The translations under genes were made by a program, and so were the position numbers. DNA of 64,000 nucleotides from Chitinivibrionales bacterium (lineage in GTDB: Bacteria > Fibrobacterota > Chitinivibrionia > Chitinivibrionales > WJKA01), in the NCBI GenBank assembly GCA_014728295.1, contig WJLW01000127.1:47496-111495 (forward strand), written 5' to 3'. The notes beneath the pieces were generated by a model. That model ran no database searches. It was not told the DNA's origin and was given only the letters and a program-made list of their open reading frames with translations. Shown here in pieces: positions 52,271 to 61,908 of the stretch; within the stretch, counting starts at the first letter, position 1; each line of letters begins with the position of its first letter.

Positions 52271-53767
52271 ATGCCTGAATCACCAGTAAATCCCTCGCTT
52301 TTGCGCCGCCGGGCCTCTGTGTCAAGCATGATGGTGTTCATCAGCAAGGTGGTGCGTTTCGGGTTTGTATTCATCGTCAACATTATTTTGATGAACTTTC
52401 TCGATCCCGCCGATTTCGGGCTGATGCGGTATGTCACAATCATTGTCGGGTTCGCGCACCTGATCAATGAAATGGGATTGACTGCTGCGATTGTGCAAAA
52501 AGAGACGCTGGCCGAACATGAAATCGCATCCTGCTTTTATGTCAACGCACTTTTCAGCATCACCCTGTATGGGGCATTATTTCTGCTGGCGCCTTTTGCG
52601 GCTGGCTATTTCGAATCGGACGAATTGACCGCACTTATCCGATGCGGTGCGCTCATCCTGCCGCTGGGAGGTCTCTGCGCAATTCACCGGGCATTGCTGC
52701 AAAGGCGCATGCACTTTGGCCTGCTTGCCGGCGTCGAAATATTCAGCTCACTTGCCTCGTCCGCCCTCTCCATAGCGCTGGCAATTCTGGGGCACGGCGC
52801 CTGGGCGCTCGTATACGGAAGCGTATCATTCGGACTTATGTCAATGTTGGCACTGGTCATATCGGTTCGCTTCACGTTGCACCGGCACCTGAATTTTGGG
52901 GCAGCACGCGGGCTGTTTTTTTTTGGCGGGGCGCTGGTTTTGCAGCGTGTTATGGACTTTGCTTCGGCCAATTTTGACAATCTCGCGGTCGGTAAGGTTT
53001 TCGGGGAAAAAGCCCTGGGCGCCTATGCAATCGCCTACGACATTATCACGCTTCCGCAAATCGCTTTGAGTGCGGTTATCGGCAATGTCGCCATCGCAAC
53101 CTTTTCACGATTGCAAAATGATGATGCGCGTTTGCGCAATGGTTTTGTCGATTTGACGAAAATCAGTACCCTGATCGCCATGCCCTATCTGCTGATCGCC
53201 GGCCTGCTCTCGGAAAACGTCATGCATATCGTCTGCTTTATCAAACAAAGCGACAAGTGGCTGCCGGCCGCAGAGCCCTTGGGCCTGTTGATGCTTATGG
53301 GAATATTTTATTCCTTCAGCGGTTACCCGGGCGCTGTGTGGATCGCCAAAAGAAAGCTGCGCATCTGTCTGGGATGGGCGCTGGTGATGCTGATATCCGT
53401 AATTGCCTCGGTGATCATCGGAGCGCGCTGGGGGATAGCCGGGGTGTGTGCGGCGCTTGTCATTCGGGCAGTTGTCTTTTATCCCGCCATGCTGATGATC
53501 AATTACCGCGTCTTCGGTCTCGGCCCGGCAGCATTTCTAATGGCGCTGCTGCCGTCCTCTCTTTGCGGATGCGGTATGGCCGGTGGAATACTTGCCTGGA
53601 AACTTGCAACTCGAAACATCTTTCCCGTCGATAGCATACCGGGATTTGTACTTGCGTCGATTATCGGGGTCACAATCTATGTCGGCATGTTATTTATTTT
53701 CTTTAGTAGCGATATGTCAAGACTCAAAATTTTTCTCCGGCAGGCTGTCAGAAGTGATCATACCTGA
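52271..53767 (+). CDS. Wzx-type polysaccharide flippase (MOP/PST family)
   Basis: A 498-residue membrane protein with about twelve to fourteen hydrophobic segments, starting VSSMMVFISKVVRFGFVF. LDPADFGLMRY is a typical PST/MATE-like block. It would flip lipid-linked repeat units across the inner membrane. The preceding genes are its glycosyltransferases and aminotransferase. The next gene begins 16 bases downstream, so export and the surface lipoproteins may be coexpressed. Confidence 0.88.
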   Translation: MPESPVNPSLLRRRASVSSMMVFISKVVRFGFVFIVNIILMNFLDPADFGLMRYVTIIVGFAHLINEMGLTAAIVQKETLAEHEIASCFYVNALFSITLYGALFLLAPFAAGYFESDELTALIRCGALILPLGGLCAIHRALLQRRMHFGLLAGVEIFSSLASSALSIALAILGHGAWALVYGSVSFGLMSMLALVISVRFTLHRHLNFGAARGLFFFGGALVLQRVMDFASANFDNLAVGKVFGEKALGAYAIAYDIITLPQIALSAVIGNVAIATFSRLQNDDARLRNGFVDLTKISTLIAMPYLLIAGLLSENVMHIVCFIKQSDKWLPAAEPLGLLMLMGIFYSFSGYPGAVWIAKRKLRICLGWALVMLISVIASVIIGARWGIAGVCAALVIRAVVFYPAMLMINYRVFGLGPAAFLMALLPSSLCGCGMAGGILAWKLATRNIFPVDSIPGFVLASIIGVTIYVGMLFIFFSSDMSRLKIFLRQAVRSDHT

Positions 53768-53783
53768 ACCAAGGGCAAGGCGT

Positions 53784-55895
53784 ATGTCAAGATTTACGGC
53801 TGTTGTCTCCGTTGTGGCACTAGCCGGATTGGTGTGGTTGTCGTGTACGGACAATTCTGCTGAACCGGCGCAGCGTTTTTCCATCGCTGCAATGAACGAT
53901 ACGGTCGTGTATGCCGGAAATACCCTGTGCCTGCTTGCATTCAGCAATTATGCTGCCGATTCCCTGTTGTTGTATGAATGGCAATTCGGCCAGGATACCG
54001 CCTCATTGGATACCACCCTGACAGGCGTAAAATGTACGACCTGGAGCGTTTCCGATACAGGTTTTCATACGGTATATGTCAGGGCCGTTGATACAAGCGG
54101 TAATATTTCCGATGGGGATACGATTTATGCTTATGTGTTGCCCTGCTCGATTTCGATTGCAGCGACCGACGCTATCGATACTGTCGCCGCAGTCGGCGAT
54201 ACGACTTCGATATCGCTGGAAATCACGTCGCCCTGCGAATTTGTCGGGCATTTCATCTGGCAGCTCGCAAGCGCCGTCGATACGACGGCCGTCGGCTCCT
54301 TTGCCAAAGTATGGACTATCAACGATACCGGAAGTCGCGAAATACAAGTTAGGGCCGTGAGCATTTCGGGATTGACATCCGATACGCTGGCGGTACCCGT
54401 TACGGTTATCGCATCCGCACCATCGCTTGTCCTTGCGCAGGATACATCGGTTTTCGTTTGTGATACCGTCGTATTTCGGGCAGCTCAGACCGCAGGGCAG
54501 TCACCGCTTGCCCAATATCACTGGGCACTTGATTCGGATTCTTTCGGGGTGGTCAGTCTTGCCGATTCACTCACGTACGCCTGGGGGCAGGCTGATACCG
54601 GGTGGCACTCAGTCAAAGTGAGGGGTATCGACAGTCTTGGCTTGACATCCAATATTGACTCCGTGAGCGTGTTTGTCGGGCTCGGGGGCCCGGAGTTGGA
54701 GCCGGTTGCGGACACAACTATCGCGACGACAGATACTCTGACGGTGCATATCCAGGCATCCGACACGAATGGTATGATACAGAAGTTTCTGCTCGGCAAT
54801 GCTCTTTCCGGTTGGAGAGACAGTAGTGATACCTGTGCTATGCAGGTCGTTTACCAGGGCAATGATTCGGAATTCGTGGTTATCGGCATTCGTGATGACG
54901 ACGGATTAATCGCCACCGACACCTTTGTCATCGATTTCAACTACCAGCCCGATCATCTGAGGATACTTGCGCCCGGCAGTGGCGAAAGTATTTACCTGCG
55001 CAAGTATGATTCAACTTTTTATACGCCGCAGATTGCATTTGCCTATGCAAGCCACGATTCCGACGGAGCACCCGATACGCTTGACTATTCTGTGCAAATC
55101 ACCAACGCGCAACAAGAAGAAGTCTACGCATACGCGGGCCGGGATACCGTTCATATTCTGGAGCTTGATACCGGCGCCTACGTTTGCCGTGTCACCGCCA
55201 CCGATCGCTTTGGAGCCGGTATCAGCACACAGGGCGGCTTTGCGGTTTATCTGCATACGACGGTCTGCTTTCTGGGCCATTCAATCGTTGAAGGCGCGGG
55301 AGGCAGCAGCCACCATGGCGGATTTCGGCTGCAGGTGTTGAATACCATGATCAGCAAGCAAGCCGGACATCAGTTTGTTGCACCGAAAGGTCCTTTTTTT
55401 TCCAGCAAAATGACCGACAAGCAGCTCGATTCCTGTTTCGCCGTTTCCGGTTCGTGGGGCGGTATGATGCGCAATTTGTATGAAAACAGCTTTCCAAAGC
55501 TTAGTGCCGATTTATACGTGGTCATGCTGGGGGTGAATTGGCAATACAGCTATCTGGAAAAAGAAAATATTCGCTCCATTCTAAACGAAGTGTATACCAG
55601 GAACGCTCATGCCCATGTGTATTTCGTAAACGGGTTGCCGTATCCCGATAGTTGGAATTCTGCATTTCATTCCCGGGTGAGTGCCTTTAATGCTGAATTC
55701 AGGGACTCAATCGCGGCCTGGAATCAGATTGGCCGGAAAATCTGGAACGTTGACGTGCACAGCTCTTTTGTCGACTCTGCTTATCAGCGTGTTGATTCAC
55801 TTTTTGATGACGATTTGCATCCAAATCAGGCAGGCTATAATCGAATGGCGTCTAGTATATTAAATTCGATGGCTGTTGGAGAAGAGTGGAATTGA
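53784..55895 (+). CDS. Lipoprotein with Ig-like repeats and SGNH hydrolase-like C-terminus
   Basis: About 703 residues from the ATG at 53784, which has an AAGGGCAAGG ribosome site. The frame is open from 53583 but would overlap the flippase gene. A lipoprotein signal (VVALAGLVWLSC) is followed by four or more Ig/PKD-like repeats, seen as recurring TGFHTVYVRAVDTSGN, GSREIQVRAVSISG and TGWHSVKVRGIDSLG units up to about residue 490. The last 210 residues form an SGNH hydrolase-like domain: GHSIVEG with Ser500, MLGVNWQ, and DDLHPNQ with Asp676 and His679. It may remove or add acyl groups on the exported glycan at the cell surface. Confidence 0.75.
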   Translation: MSRFTAVVSVVALAGLVWLSCTDNSAEPAQRFSIAAMNDTVVYAGNTLCLLAFSNYAADSLLLYEWQFGQDTASLDTTLTGVKCTTWSVSDTGFHTVYVRAVDTSGNISDGDTIYAYVLPCSISIAATDAIDTVAAVGDTTSISLEITSPCEFVGHFIWQLASAVDTTAVGSFAKVWTINDTGSREIQVRAVSISGLTSDTLAVPVTVIASAPSLVLAQDTSVFVCDTVVFRAAQTAGQSPLAQYHWALDSDSFGVVSLADSLTYAWGQADTGWHSVKVRGIDSLGLTSNIDSVSVFVGLGGPELEPVADTTIATTDTLTVHIQASDTNGMIQKFLLGNALSGWRDSSDTCAMQVVYQGNDSEFVVIGIRDDDGLIATDTFVIDFNYQPDHLRILAPGSGESIYLRKYDSTFYTPQIAFAYASHDSDGAPDTLDYSVQITNAQQEEVYAYAGRDTVHILELDTGAYVCRVTATDRFGAGISTQGGFAVYLHTTVCFLGHSIVEGAGGSSHHGGFRLQVLNTMISKQAGHQFVAPKGPFFSSKMTDKQLDSCFAVSGSWGGMMRNLYENSFPKLSADLYVVMLGVNWQYSYLEKENIRSILNEVYTRNAHAHVYFVNGLPYPDSWNSAFHSRVSAFNAEFRDSIAAWNQIGRKIWNVDVHSSFVDSAYQRVDSLFDDDLHPNQAGYNRMASSILNSMAVGEEWN

Positions 55896-56013
55896 CTGAT
55901 ATCGCGGTGAGTCCGCGACGTGGGCGCGAATCCGAACGATCTCGATCAAAGGGATGACATTGGTTCGGAGAGGGGTGCCGGGTAGAAATATCGCTCGAAT
56001 TTGAGATCAAATT

Positions 56014-59000
56014 ATGCTTTTCACCAGATTACGCTTTCGATACGCACATTACTTAATCGCTTTAGCCGCACTGGTATATTCCGGATGCGTCAACGATAAC
56101 AATGTGCACAATCCTGCCGCCACGCGACACGTCTCTATCTCTGTTTCCGGGCAGGGGCGTGTCAGCGGAATACCCCCGGATTCGTCTGCCGGGATCGATA
56201 CCGTGCTGACACTTGTCGCCGATGCCGACAGTGGCTATTTTTTTGTCGGATGGTTTGGTGATGCAACACGCTATGCTAATCCGCTGCGCATTACCCTTTC
56301 TCACAATCTCAACCTCGAGGCACGCTTCGCCCGCAAAGCTGTTACCACCCGTGGTAACGGAACGGTGGTACAAGATCCGCCGGACTCGCTTTTTCAGCCG
56401 GGGATGCCGGTTTCGCTGGTCGCTTATGCCGACTCTGCACATCTTTTTGCAGGCTGGACCGGCGATACGACAGCGTTCGGCGATACGCTGATCATTCATC
56501 TTACCAAAGACATTGCCGTCTGCGCCAGGTTTGTTCCGGTTCCCGATACCGGCCTGATTCCGGTTTCCGCGCAGGGAAAATCATTTAAAATGGGATCAAC
56601 CAGTCCCCTGGCCGACGGTCAAATTGAACGGCCGGTGCATACGGTTCGCTTTACGTATGATTTTTACATCGATCCGGCGGAAGTTACCCAGGGCCAATTC
56701 AAGCACCTCATGAAATTCAATCCGGCCGATCGATACAACAGTCAGGCTGTCGGCGACTTATATCCCGTATATAATGTCAGTTGGTACGAGGCTGCGCTTT
56801 ATTGCAACGCGAGAAGCAAAAGCGAGGGGTACGATACGGTTTACACCTATACAGCCGCCTGCCCCGACGGCAAAGATTGCCCCTACGTGCTGGAGAATCT
56901 GAAAATCAACTATCATAGCTTCGGTTACCGACTGCCCACCGAAGCCGAATGGGAATTTGCCGCTAAAGCAGGCTCGACGACCGATTTTTTCTGGGGTTCA
57001 AGCGACAGCAGCGCCGGGCAGTATGCCTGGTATTTTCAAAACGCCGGCAACGCTCCGCAGGCAACCGCATTGAAACAGCCCAACGATTTCGGCCTGTACG
57101 ACATGGCCGGCAATGTCGCTGAATGGGTCAACGACTGGATGTATGATTACCCCGATTCCACAATTGTCAACCCGGTCGGCCCGACGCAATTGACCTGGGA
57201 AGAATTTGAAGCAAAATCCGAACGACCGGTTAAAGGCGGATCATATCGACTCGGCTCATCTTACCTGCGCCCCGCAAATCGCCGGTTAGGTCCGTATGAA
57301 ACGGCTGCCAAAGTCAGAATGCACGATATTGGCTTTCGCACTGTACTCGGCGCCTTCAATCCCGGCAATACACCCGTTTCGAATAATGTTGACAAGCAGG
57401 ATTCTTCGAGTATTACCGTCCAGGCTAAAAAATCCGACCTGCTCTCCTTTGTCGGTACGCCCGAGCTGAAACTGGTATTCGTAAAAACCGAAGGTGGTGC
57501 TAATAAACTGTACTGCCTGGATTTTACCGGCACGAATCCGCAGCCATACATACTGCCGGATACGATGACGGCTCGTAATCCGACGATTTCGCCCAATGGT
57601 AACTATGTTGCTTACAGCATGCGCGGCGAGGGATATCGCGATGCATCAAAAATTGCCGTCCGGTCGCTCGATACGAATTCGGTACGCATCAACCGTTCAC
57701 CGTCGAATGAGCATGCCTTTATCCCGCGCTGGTGGATTGATTCCGCCGCGGTCGATACGTTTCTGATCTATACTGACGGTGCAGCACTGAACGGAACTGC
57801 CGAATGGCTCAAAGAAAATACCTACAAGCACAAAATGTCCGGCATGGATTTTTCCGGTCAGAGGGAGGTGCTGTGGGAATTCGGTTCCTATCACGGAGGC
57901 CTGTCCAGAGATGCACGCTTTCTGGCAACCGGCTATATCGAGGCTCGTGTGGTCGATCTGCCGTTGCGGGATACTTCGATCATGTATTTCTGGCCGCCCC
58001 ATAATGGTCGCGATGATATCGGTCAGGTATGTAATGTGTCAATTTCTCCCAGCCTGTCGCGGACCGACGAAGTCCTGCTGCTTGACTTCGGCTATTCCGG
58101 AACGAGTGCATTGGTTGGACGCTCCTACGGTGTGCACGAAGTGATATTCCGGTGCAATTCGAAAATGCTTACCTGGGATCACGTATCCGACTGGTATAGC
58201 GCGCCCCCGCAATACGACTCCTGGAACCACGTCGAATGGAGCAATCACCCCCGTTTTGCCATAGCGATTGCAGAACAAAACCGGCACAATGCCCCGAAGG
58301 CAATCTATCTCATCGATCTCCAAAGCGGCGACTATCTGAGAGTCGCAACAGGTCAATCATTGCGGGATCCCTGGCTGTGGATCGATCCGGACGAATTGGC
58401 GGAATTTCCCGATCACTACTACAATTTCGCAGCATATGACAAGCCCGTACAATCGAATGCGCAGGTGATTCTGACTAAAAAGCTCAAACTTTTCTGGAAA
58501 CGTCGCAACGAAATCGAATGTGCCTTTCTGGGCAGTTCACCGGGCTATTATGGATTTGACCCCGCGCAGATATCCCTGAAAACGCTCTCACTGGCAACCA
58601 TGACCAGCGACCTGACGACCAGCTTGACGGTTGCATTACACTATGTACTGCAGCACAGCCCCGACCTGAAGTGCATCGGCATCAGCATGGATCCCGGCTC
58701 CTGGGCTCGGGACTACCGCCAGGCCCCGCCGCGCTTCACCGGCCTTGGCATCTCCGAGGGATATTTCTTTGACGAAAAGTACGATTTCTGGCGTAATGGA
58801 ATTCCGTCGGCAATTTCCGATAAAATTACTGCATTTGATTCTACCGACTGGGAAGCTCACGGCTACAATGGATTTCATCAGAAAGATATGTCCGGCGAGT
58901 GGGGCGAACCAAAGGTCGACGGAGGCGATTTTTCCCTGCAGGATTCGGTCGTGAAAAATACGACGGCCCTGCTTGCCGAACTTGCCGATTCCGCCCGGAA

Positions 59001-59286
59001 GAGAGGCGTTCATGTTCTCATCGTCAATATGCCCCAGCACCCCGATTACAAAGATATGCAAACCTATGGCAGACTCGGCCCCCATGATGACACATTTGAT
59101 CAGCAAATGGCGTTTCTCAAAAATCTCGAAAGCACCAACTCGTATTTTCATGTATATGACGCCAATAACAATGGTGAGCATGATTATGAAGATATCCATG
59201 CGTTTGACTGCAATCATCTCAGCAATATAGGTGCTGAAAAACTGAGCGCACGCGTTGACAGCATGCTTCAAGCGATTCTCCCATGA
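56014..59286 (+). CDS. Large lipoprotein: InlB-like repeats, FGE-like domain, propeller, SGNH-like end
   Basis: A 1090-residue protein with a lipobox (ALVYSGC). Residues about 30-185 hold two InlB B-repeat-like units (FFVGWFGDATRY, LFAGWTGDTTAF). Residues 188-450 form an FGE/SUMF1-like domain (FKMGST, RLPTEAEWEFAAKAGS, GLYDMAGNVAEWVNDW, VKGGSYRLGS), but the two Cys that act in true formylglycine enzymes are absent. Residues 460-830 look like a TolB-type propeller (NPTISPNGNYVAYS). The C-terminus (FLGSSPGYYG, DCNHLSNIGAEKL) looks SGNH-like. From memory this order resembles a Fibrobacter paralogous lipoprotein family (TIGR02171) of unknown function. Its ATGA overlap with the next gene links it to a DegT-like protein. 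Confidence 0.75.
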   Translation: MLFTRLRFRYAHYLIALAALVYSGCVNDNNVHNPAATRHVSISVSGQGRVSGIPPDSSAGIDTVLTLVADADSGYFFVGWFGDATRYANPLRITLSHNLNLEARFARKAVTTRGNGTVVQDPPDSLFQPGMPVSLVAYADSAHLFAGWTGDTTAFGDTLIIHLTKDIAVCARFVPVPDTGLIPVSAQGKSFKMGSTSPLADGQIERPVHTVRFTYDFYIDPAEVTQGQFKHLMKFNPADRYNSQAVGDLYPVYNVSWYEAALYCNARSKSEGYDTVYTYTAACPDGKDCPYVLENLKINYHSFGYRLPTEAEWEFAAKAGSTTDFFWGSSDSSAGQYAWYFQNAGNAPQATALKQPNDFGLYDMAGNVAEWVNDWMYDYPDSTIVNPVGPTQLTWEEFEAKSERPVKGGSYRLGSSYLRPANRRLGPYETAAKVRMHDIGFRTVLGAFNPGNTPVSNNVDKQDSSSITVQAKKSDLLSFVGTPELKLVFVKTEGGANKLYCLDFTGTNPQPYILPDTMTARNPTISPNGNYVAYSMRGEGYRDASKIAVRSLDTNSVRINRSPSNEHAFIPRWWIDSAAVDTFLIYTDGAALNGTAEWLKENTYKHKMSGMDFSGQREVLWEFGSYHGGLSRDARFLATGYIEARVVDLPLRDTSIMYFWPPHNGRDDIGQVCNVSISPSLSRTDEVLLLDFGYSGTSALVGRSYGVHEVIFRCNSKMLTWDHVSDWYSAPPQYDSWNHVEWSNHPRFAIAIAEQNRHNAPKAIYLIDLQSGDYLRVATGQSLRDPWLWIDPDELAEFPDHYYNFAAYDKPVQSNAQVILTKKLKLFWKRRNEIECAFLGSSPGYYGFDPAQISLKTLSLATMTSDLTTSLTVALHYVLQHSPDLKCIGISMDPGSWARDYRQAPPRFTGLGISEGYFFDEKYDFWRNGIPSAISDKITAFDSTDWEAHGYNGFHQKDMSGEWGEPKVDGGDFSLQDSVVKNTTALLAELADSARKRGVHVLIVNMPQHPDYKDMQTYGRLGPHDDTFDQQMAFLKNLESTNSYFHVYDANNNGEHDYEDIHAFDCNHLSNIGAEKLSARVDSMLQAILP

Positions 59287-60302
59287 TATCATACTACCGC
59301 CATCAGGAGGGTCCGCCATTTCTCAAAAGCGAGCAGGAGCACCATTTTGAGAAGTTGCAGTTTTTCTATCCCACCCTACGCCAGGGACTCTACCAGTATT
59401 TCAAAGATGAATCGTATCGCTCAATACTGCTTCCCGACTATTGCCCGCAGGGACTCTTCGACCCTTTTAAGCGCCTGGGATATGATATTTACTTCTATCA
59501 TGTCGACCTGTCACTTTCGCTGAACAAGGAAGAACTCGCAGAAACAATCGAGCGGACGAAACCCGACATCTTCGTGTATATACATTATTTCGGCCTCTAC
59601 ATGAAGCATAATGTCGCCCTGCTCAAAGAGTTGCTGCCGGAATCCACGCTGTTTATTGAAGACTTCGCGCATACTTTGCCAACCTCTACTACCGTATATA
59701 CCGGCGATCTCTGCCTCTTTTCATTTACCAAATCACTCGGCGTAGCGCAAGGGGCCCTGCTCTGGTTCAACAACGAAAAGTACTTAAAGGCCTCTCCTTA
59801 CACACCGCCAACAAAGCAAGCTGAAAAACTCAGTGCCCGCCTGCGGTTTCATACCCGATTGGAGCACCTGTTCAGTACGCAAGTACCGTCCGACCTGCTC
59901 CAAAGGATACTGCTTAAAGTAACCCGGCCATGGAGCGATTTTTATACCTGGCTGCACAGCAACTATCCCGCCTGCACTACCAGGGTCGATGATGCATCAA
60001 CTCATGCGCTGAACCATCTCGATTTTGACGAGATTACCGCTGCCCGAAAAAAAATCGTCGAGCGATATCTCAATAAAATTCCCAAATCACAAAAATTTAC
60101 CTGTCCCCGAAATGCGTTTCTCAAGCAATCGCTGATTGGCTTTCCGGTGGTGGTTGATAATCAGAAGGTATTTCACGCAGAGCTGCTCAGCCTGGGAACG
60201 CAAGGGTTTTATTTGAATAAACGGTGGTGGTTCAAGGATGAGGCGGGCGGGAGTGAGTTGCTGAACCGGCATTATCTTCTGCCGGTGGGGCATTATCTTT
60301 GA
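59283..60302 (+). CDS. DegT-like aminotransferase-fold protein
   Basis: A 339-residue protein with the DegT layout but diverged: IFVYIHYFGL, IEDFAHTLPT and FSFTKSLGVAQGALL with Lys150 as a possible PLP lysine. It lacks the usual N-terminal NSCTxAL block, so PLP use is likely but not certain. It is coupled to the upstream lipoprotein gene by a four-base ATGA overlap. A role in sugar or acyl modification of the second polysaccharide is inferred from the locus. Confidence 0.62.
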   Translation: MISYYRHQEGPPFLKSEQEHHFEKLQFFYPTLRQGLYQYFKDESYRSILLPDYCPQGLFDPFKRLGYDIYFYHVDLSLSLNKEELAETIERTKPDIFVYIHYFGLYMKHNVALLKELLPESTLFIEDFAHTLPTSTTVYTGDLCLFSFTKSLGVAQGALLWFNNEKYLKASPYTPPTKQAEKLSARLRFHTRLEHLFSTQVPSDLLQRILLKVTRPWSDFYTWLHSNYPACTTRVDDASTHALNHLDFDEITAARKKIVERYLNKIPKSQKFTCPRNAFLKQSLIGFPVVVDNQKVFHAELLSLGTQGFYLNKRWWFKDEAGGSELLNRHYLLPVGHYL

Positions 60303-60621
60303 AATGTGTCGATTGCAATGCTGAGTTGCCTGTTTTTCGTTTGTGGTCCTCTTCGTAAGTTCGGCGACTATTCGTTTGGTCGCCATTCCCTCCCGCGAGG
60401 GGGAATCCAGCTCTTTATGTCAGGCGAATAAGTTGGAGATCGGATCAATTCCGGCATGACATTATCCCTTTGCCATACGTCACCTATTTTTCTTTTCATG
60501 AGCTTAGAATGAAATGTCTTGGTAAAGTTTATTTTATAATGCAATTGCTTTGTGATCCTGAAATAGCACGCAAGGACTGGACACAATGGTCGCTACAATC
60601 ACTCATAATAGCTCCTGAAAT
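60303..60621 (+). other. AT-rich intergenic region with two hairpins
   Basis: A 319-base gap. A GGCGAC/GTCGCC dyad (60363-60368 with 60379-60384) is directly followed by an ATTCCC/GGGAAT dyad (60385-60390 with 60401-60406); neither is followed by a T run. TATAAT at 60535-60540 is a possible -10 with no good -35. Short open frames here look like chance. Confidence 0.4.
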
Positions 60622-61797
60622 ATGGTACAATCCAAAAGCATCACGAAATCTCTTCCTGTTATTTATCGCACCCTTTGCATTGGAATCGCATTATGCAATA
60701 TCGGAATAATAGTTATTGCTTACGATTCAGAAAAAAAGACTGATTTCAACATATACTGCTGTGCCTGCGATGCGCATTCGCAAGGTAGAAATCCTTACCT
60801 GGTGCAAAACATAGAAGTTTGCACGCAAAGAGAGATATCTTTCACCTATTTACCTGTGGTGTTACCGGTTTTCAAAGCCCTCTGCAGATTTGAAAATAAA
60901 ATTCTAACCTACCATTTTCTCTGGTCAATTTTGCTTGCCCTCAATTTTGTACTGATTGCCTTTGTTTTCAAGTTTAAACACCTTGCCACTATTGTTGCAA
61001 TTGTCATGGCAGGATACTCAACAACCTATTGGAATTTTTATACCGGGAATATAGGGTTATTTGAATCATTACTGTTCATTACGTTTTTGTTGTTGGTTTT
61101 AAAAAACAGACTGTTTCTAGCAACAGTGCCGCTAACTGTCATTTCATCACTAAAAATTTTACCGCTTGTATTTGTGTCGCTTTTGTTTTTTACCCCTGAT
61201 TCCACGGGGAGGAAGGTTAAGGCAGCAGGAATGACTCTGTTACTTTTCGCAACTATCCACCTGTTATCCTTTGTTGCCTATCAGGATATTTACCCATCCT
61301 ACCTTGCTGCGGTTACCGGCAGCCAAGCTTCCCAGCACAGTGCTATAAAAGAGGAAGGCGGGAAGCATAATCCATCGCTGATGAATTTTATTAATGATGC
61401 TGTTAGTGATGAAAAAGAATTCGACCCCGCCGCTCTTACCGCCTATGTCATTCTGGCGGCACTAATTATCGGCATATATTTTCTCATCCTTCAAAGAAAT
61501 GCGGCGATGGATTCTAAAGCAAAAATTTCCCTGTTCGCATTGGTTTTGCTTTTAATATTACCTCGCCTCAAGCCATATTCATTCGGCTACGCATTTTTAC
61601 CGGTTGCTATTTTAATGGCAAATATGAAGACTGCTAACAAATTGTTTATTGTGCTGATTTCTTGTGGATTTACTTTTGTTATGCTGGTGTCGACATCATT
61701 TGCACCTGGGCTATTGAAATATGTTGTAATTGATTATATGCAGCTGGGGTCACTTGTTGCTGCGATTGCATATATATTTTTGTCGATGAGATGCTGA
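60622..61797 (+). CDS. Probable GT87-type membrane glycosyltransferase
   Basis: A 391-residue polytopic membrane protein with about nine to ten hydrophobic segments. The first periplasmic loop carries TDFNIYCCACDAHSQGRNPY, which matches the DF-x-x-Y-x-x-A...G-x-NPY pattern of GT87 (DUF2029) mannosyltransferases, followed by FTYLPV. Such enzymes use polyprenyl-phosphate sugars. AT-rich, like the next gene; its place right after a glycan locus agrees with a glycan role. Confidence 0.7.
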   Translation: MVQSKSITKSLPVIYRTLCIGIALCNIGIIVIAYDSEKKTDFNIYCCACDAHSQGRNPYLVQNIEVCTQREISFTYLPVVLPVFKALCRFENKILTYHFLWSILLALNFVLIAFVFKFKHLATIVAIVMAGYSTTYWNFYTGNIGLFESLLFITFLLLVLKNRLFLATVPLTVISSLKILPLVFVSLLFFTPDSTGRKVKAAGMTLLLFATIHLLSFVAYQDIYPSYLAAVTGSQASQHSAIKEEGGKHNPSLMNFINDAVSDEKEFDPAALTAYVILAALIIGIYFLILQRNAAMDSKAKISLFALVLLLILPRLKPYSFGYAFLPVAILMANMKTANKLFIVLISCGFTFVMLVSTSFAPGLLKYVVIDYMQLGSLVAAIAYIFLSMRC

Positions 61798-61828
61798 GAA
61801 TTGTGCACACCAATTCGAATTTAACTGT

Positions 61829-61856
61829 TTGGTTTTAAATCGCATTATTATATATT
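61829..61856 (+). promoter_or_regulatory. Possible promoter before the second membrane gene
   Basis: TTGGTT at 61829-61834 and TATATT at 61851-61856 with a 16-base spacer, 52 bases before the start at 61909. Confidence 0.35.
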
Positions 61857-61908
61857 CCTTAATCAAATATTATTGCCCAAAGATTATTAAAATTCAGATG
61901 CTTTAATT

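Noticed and set aside
53583..53783. Long start of the SGNH lipoprotein
   Set aside because: It would overlap the flippase gene by 185 bases and bury the lipoprotein signal at 53784.
56575..57340. Active formylglycine-generating enzyme
   Set aside because: The domain follows the FGE layout but the cysteine-bearing segment reads VKGGSYRLGSSYLRP, without the two catalytic Cys.
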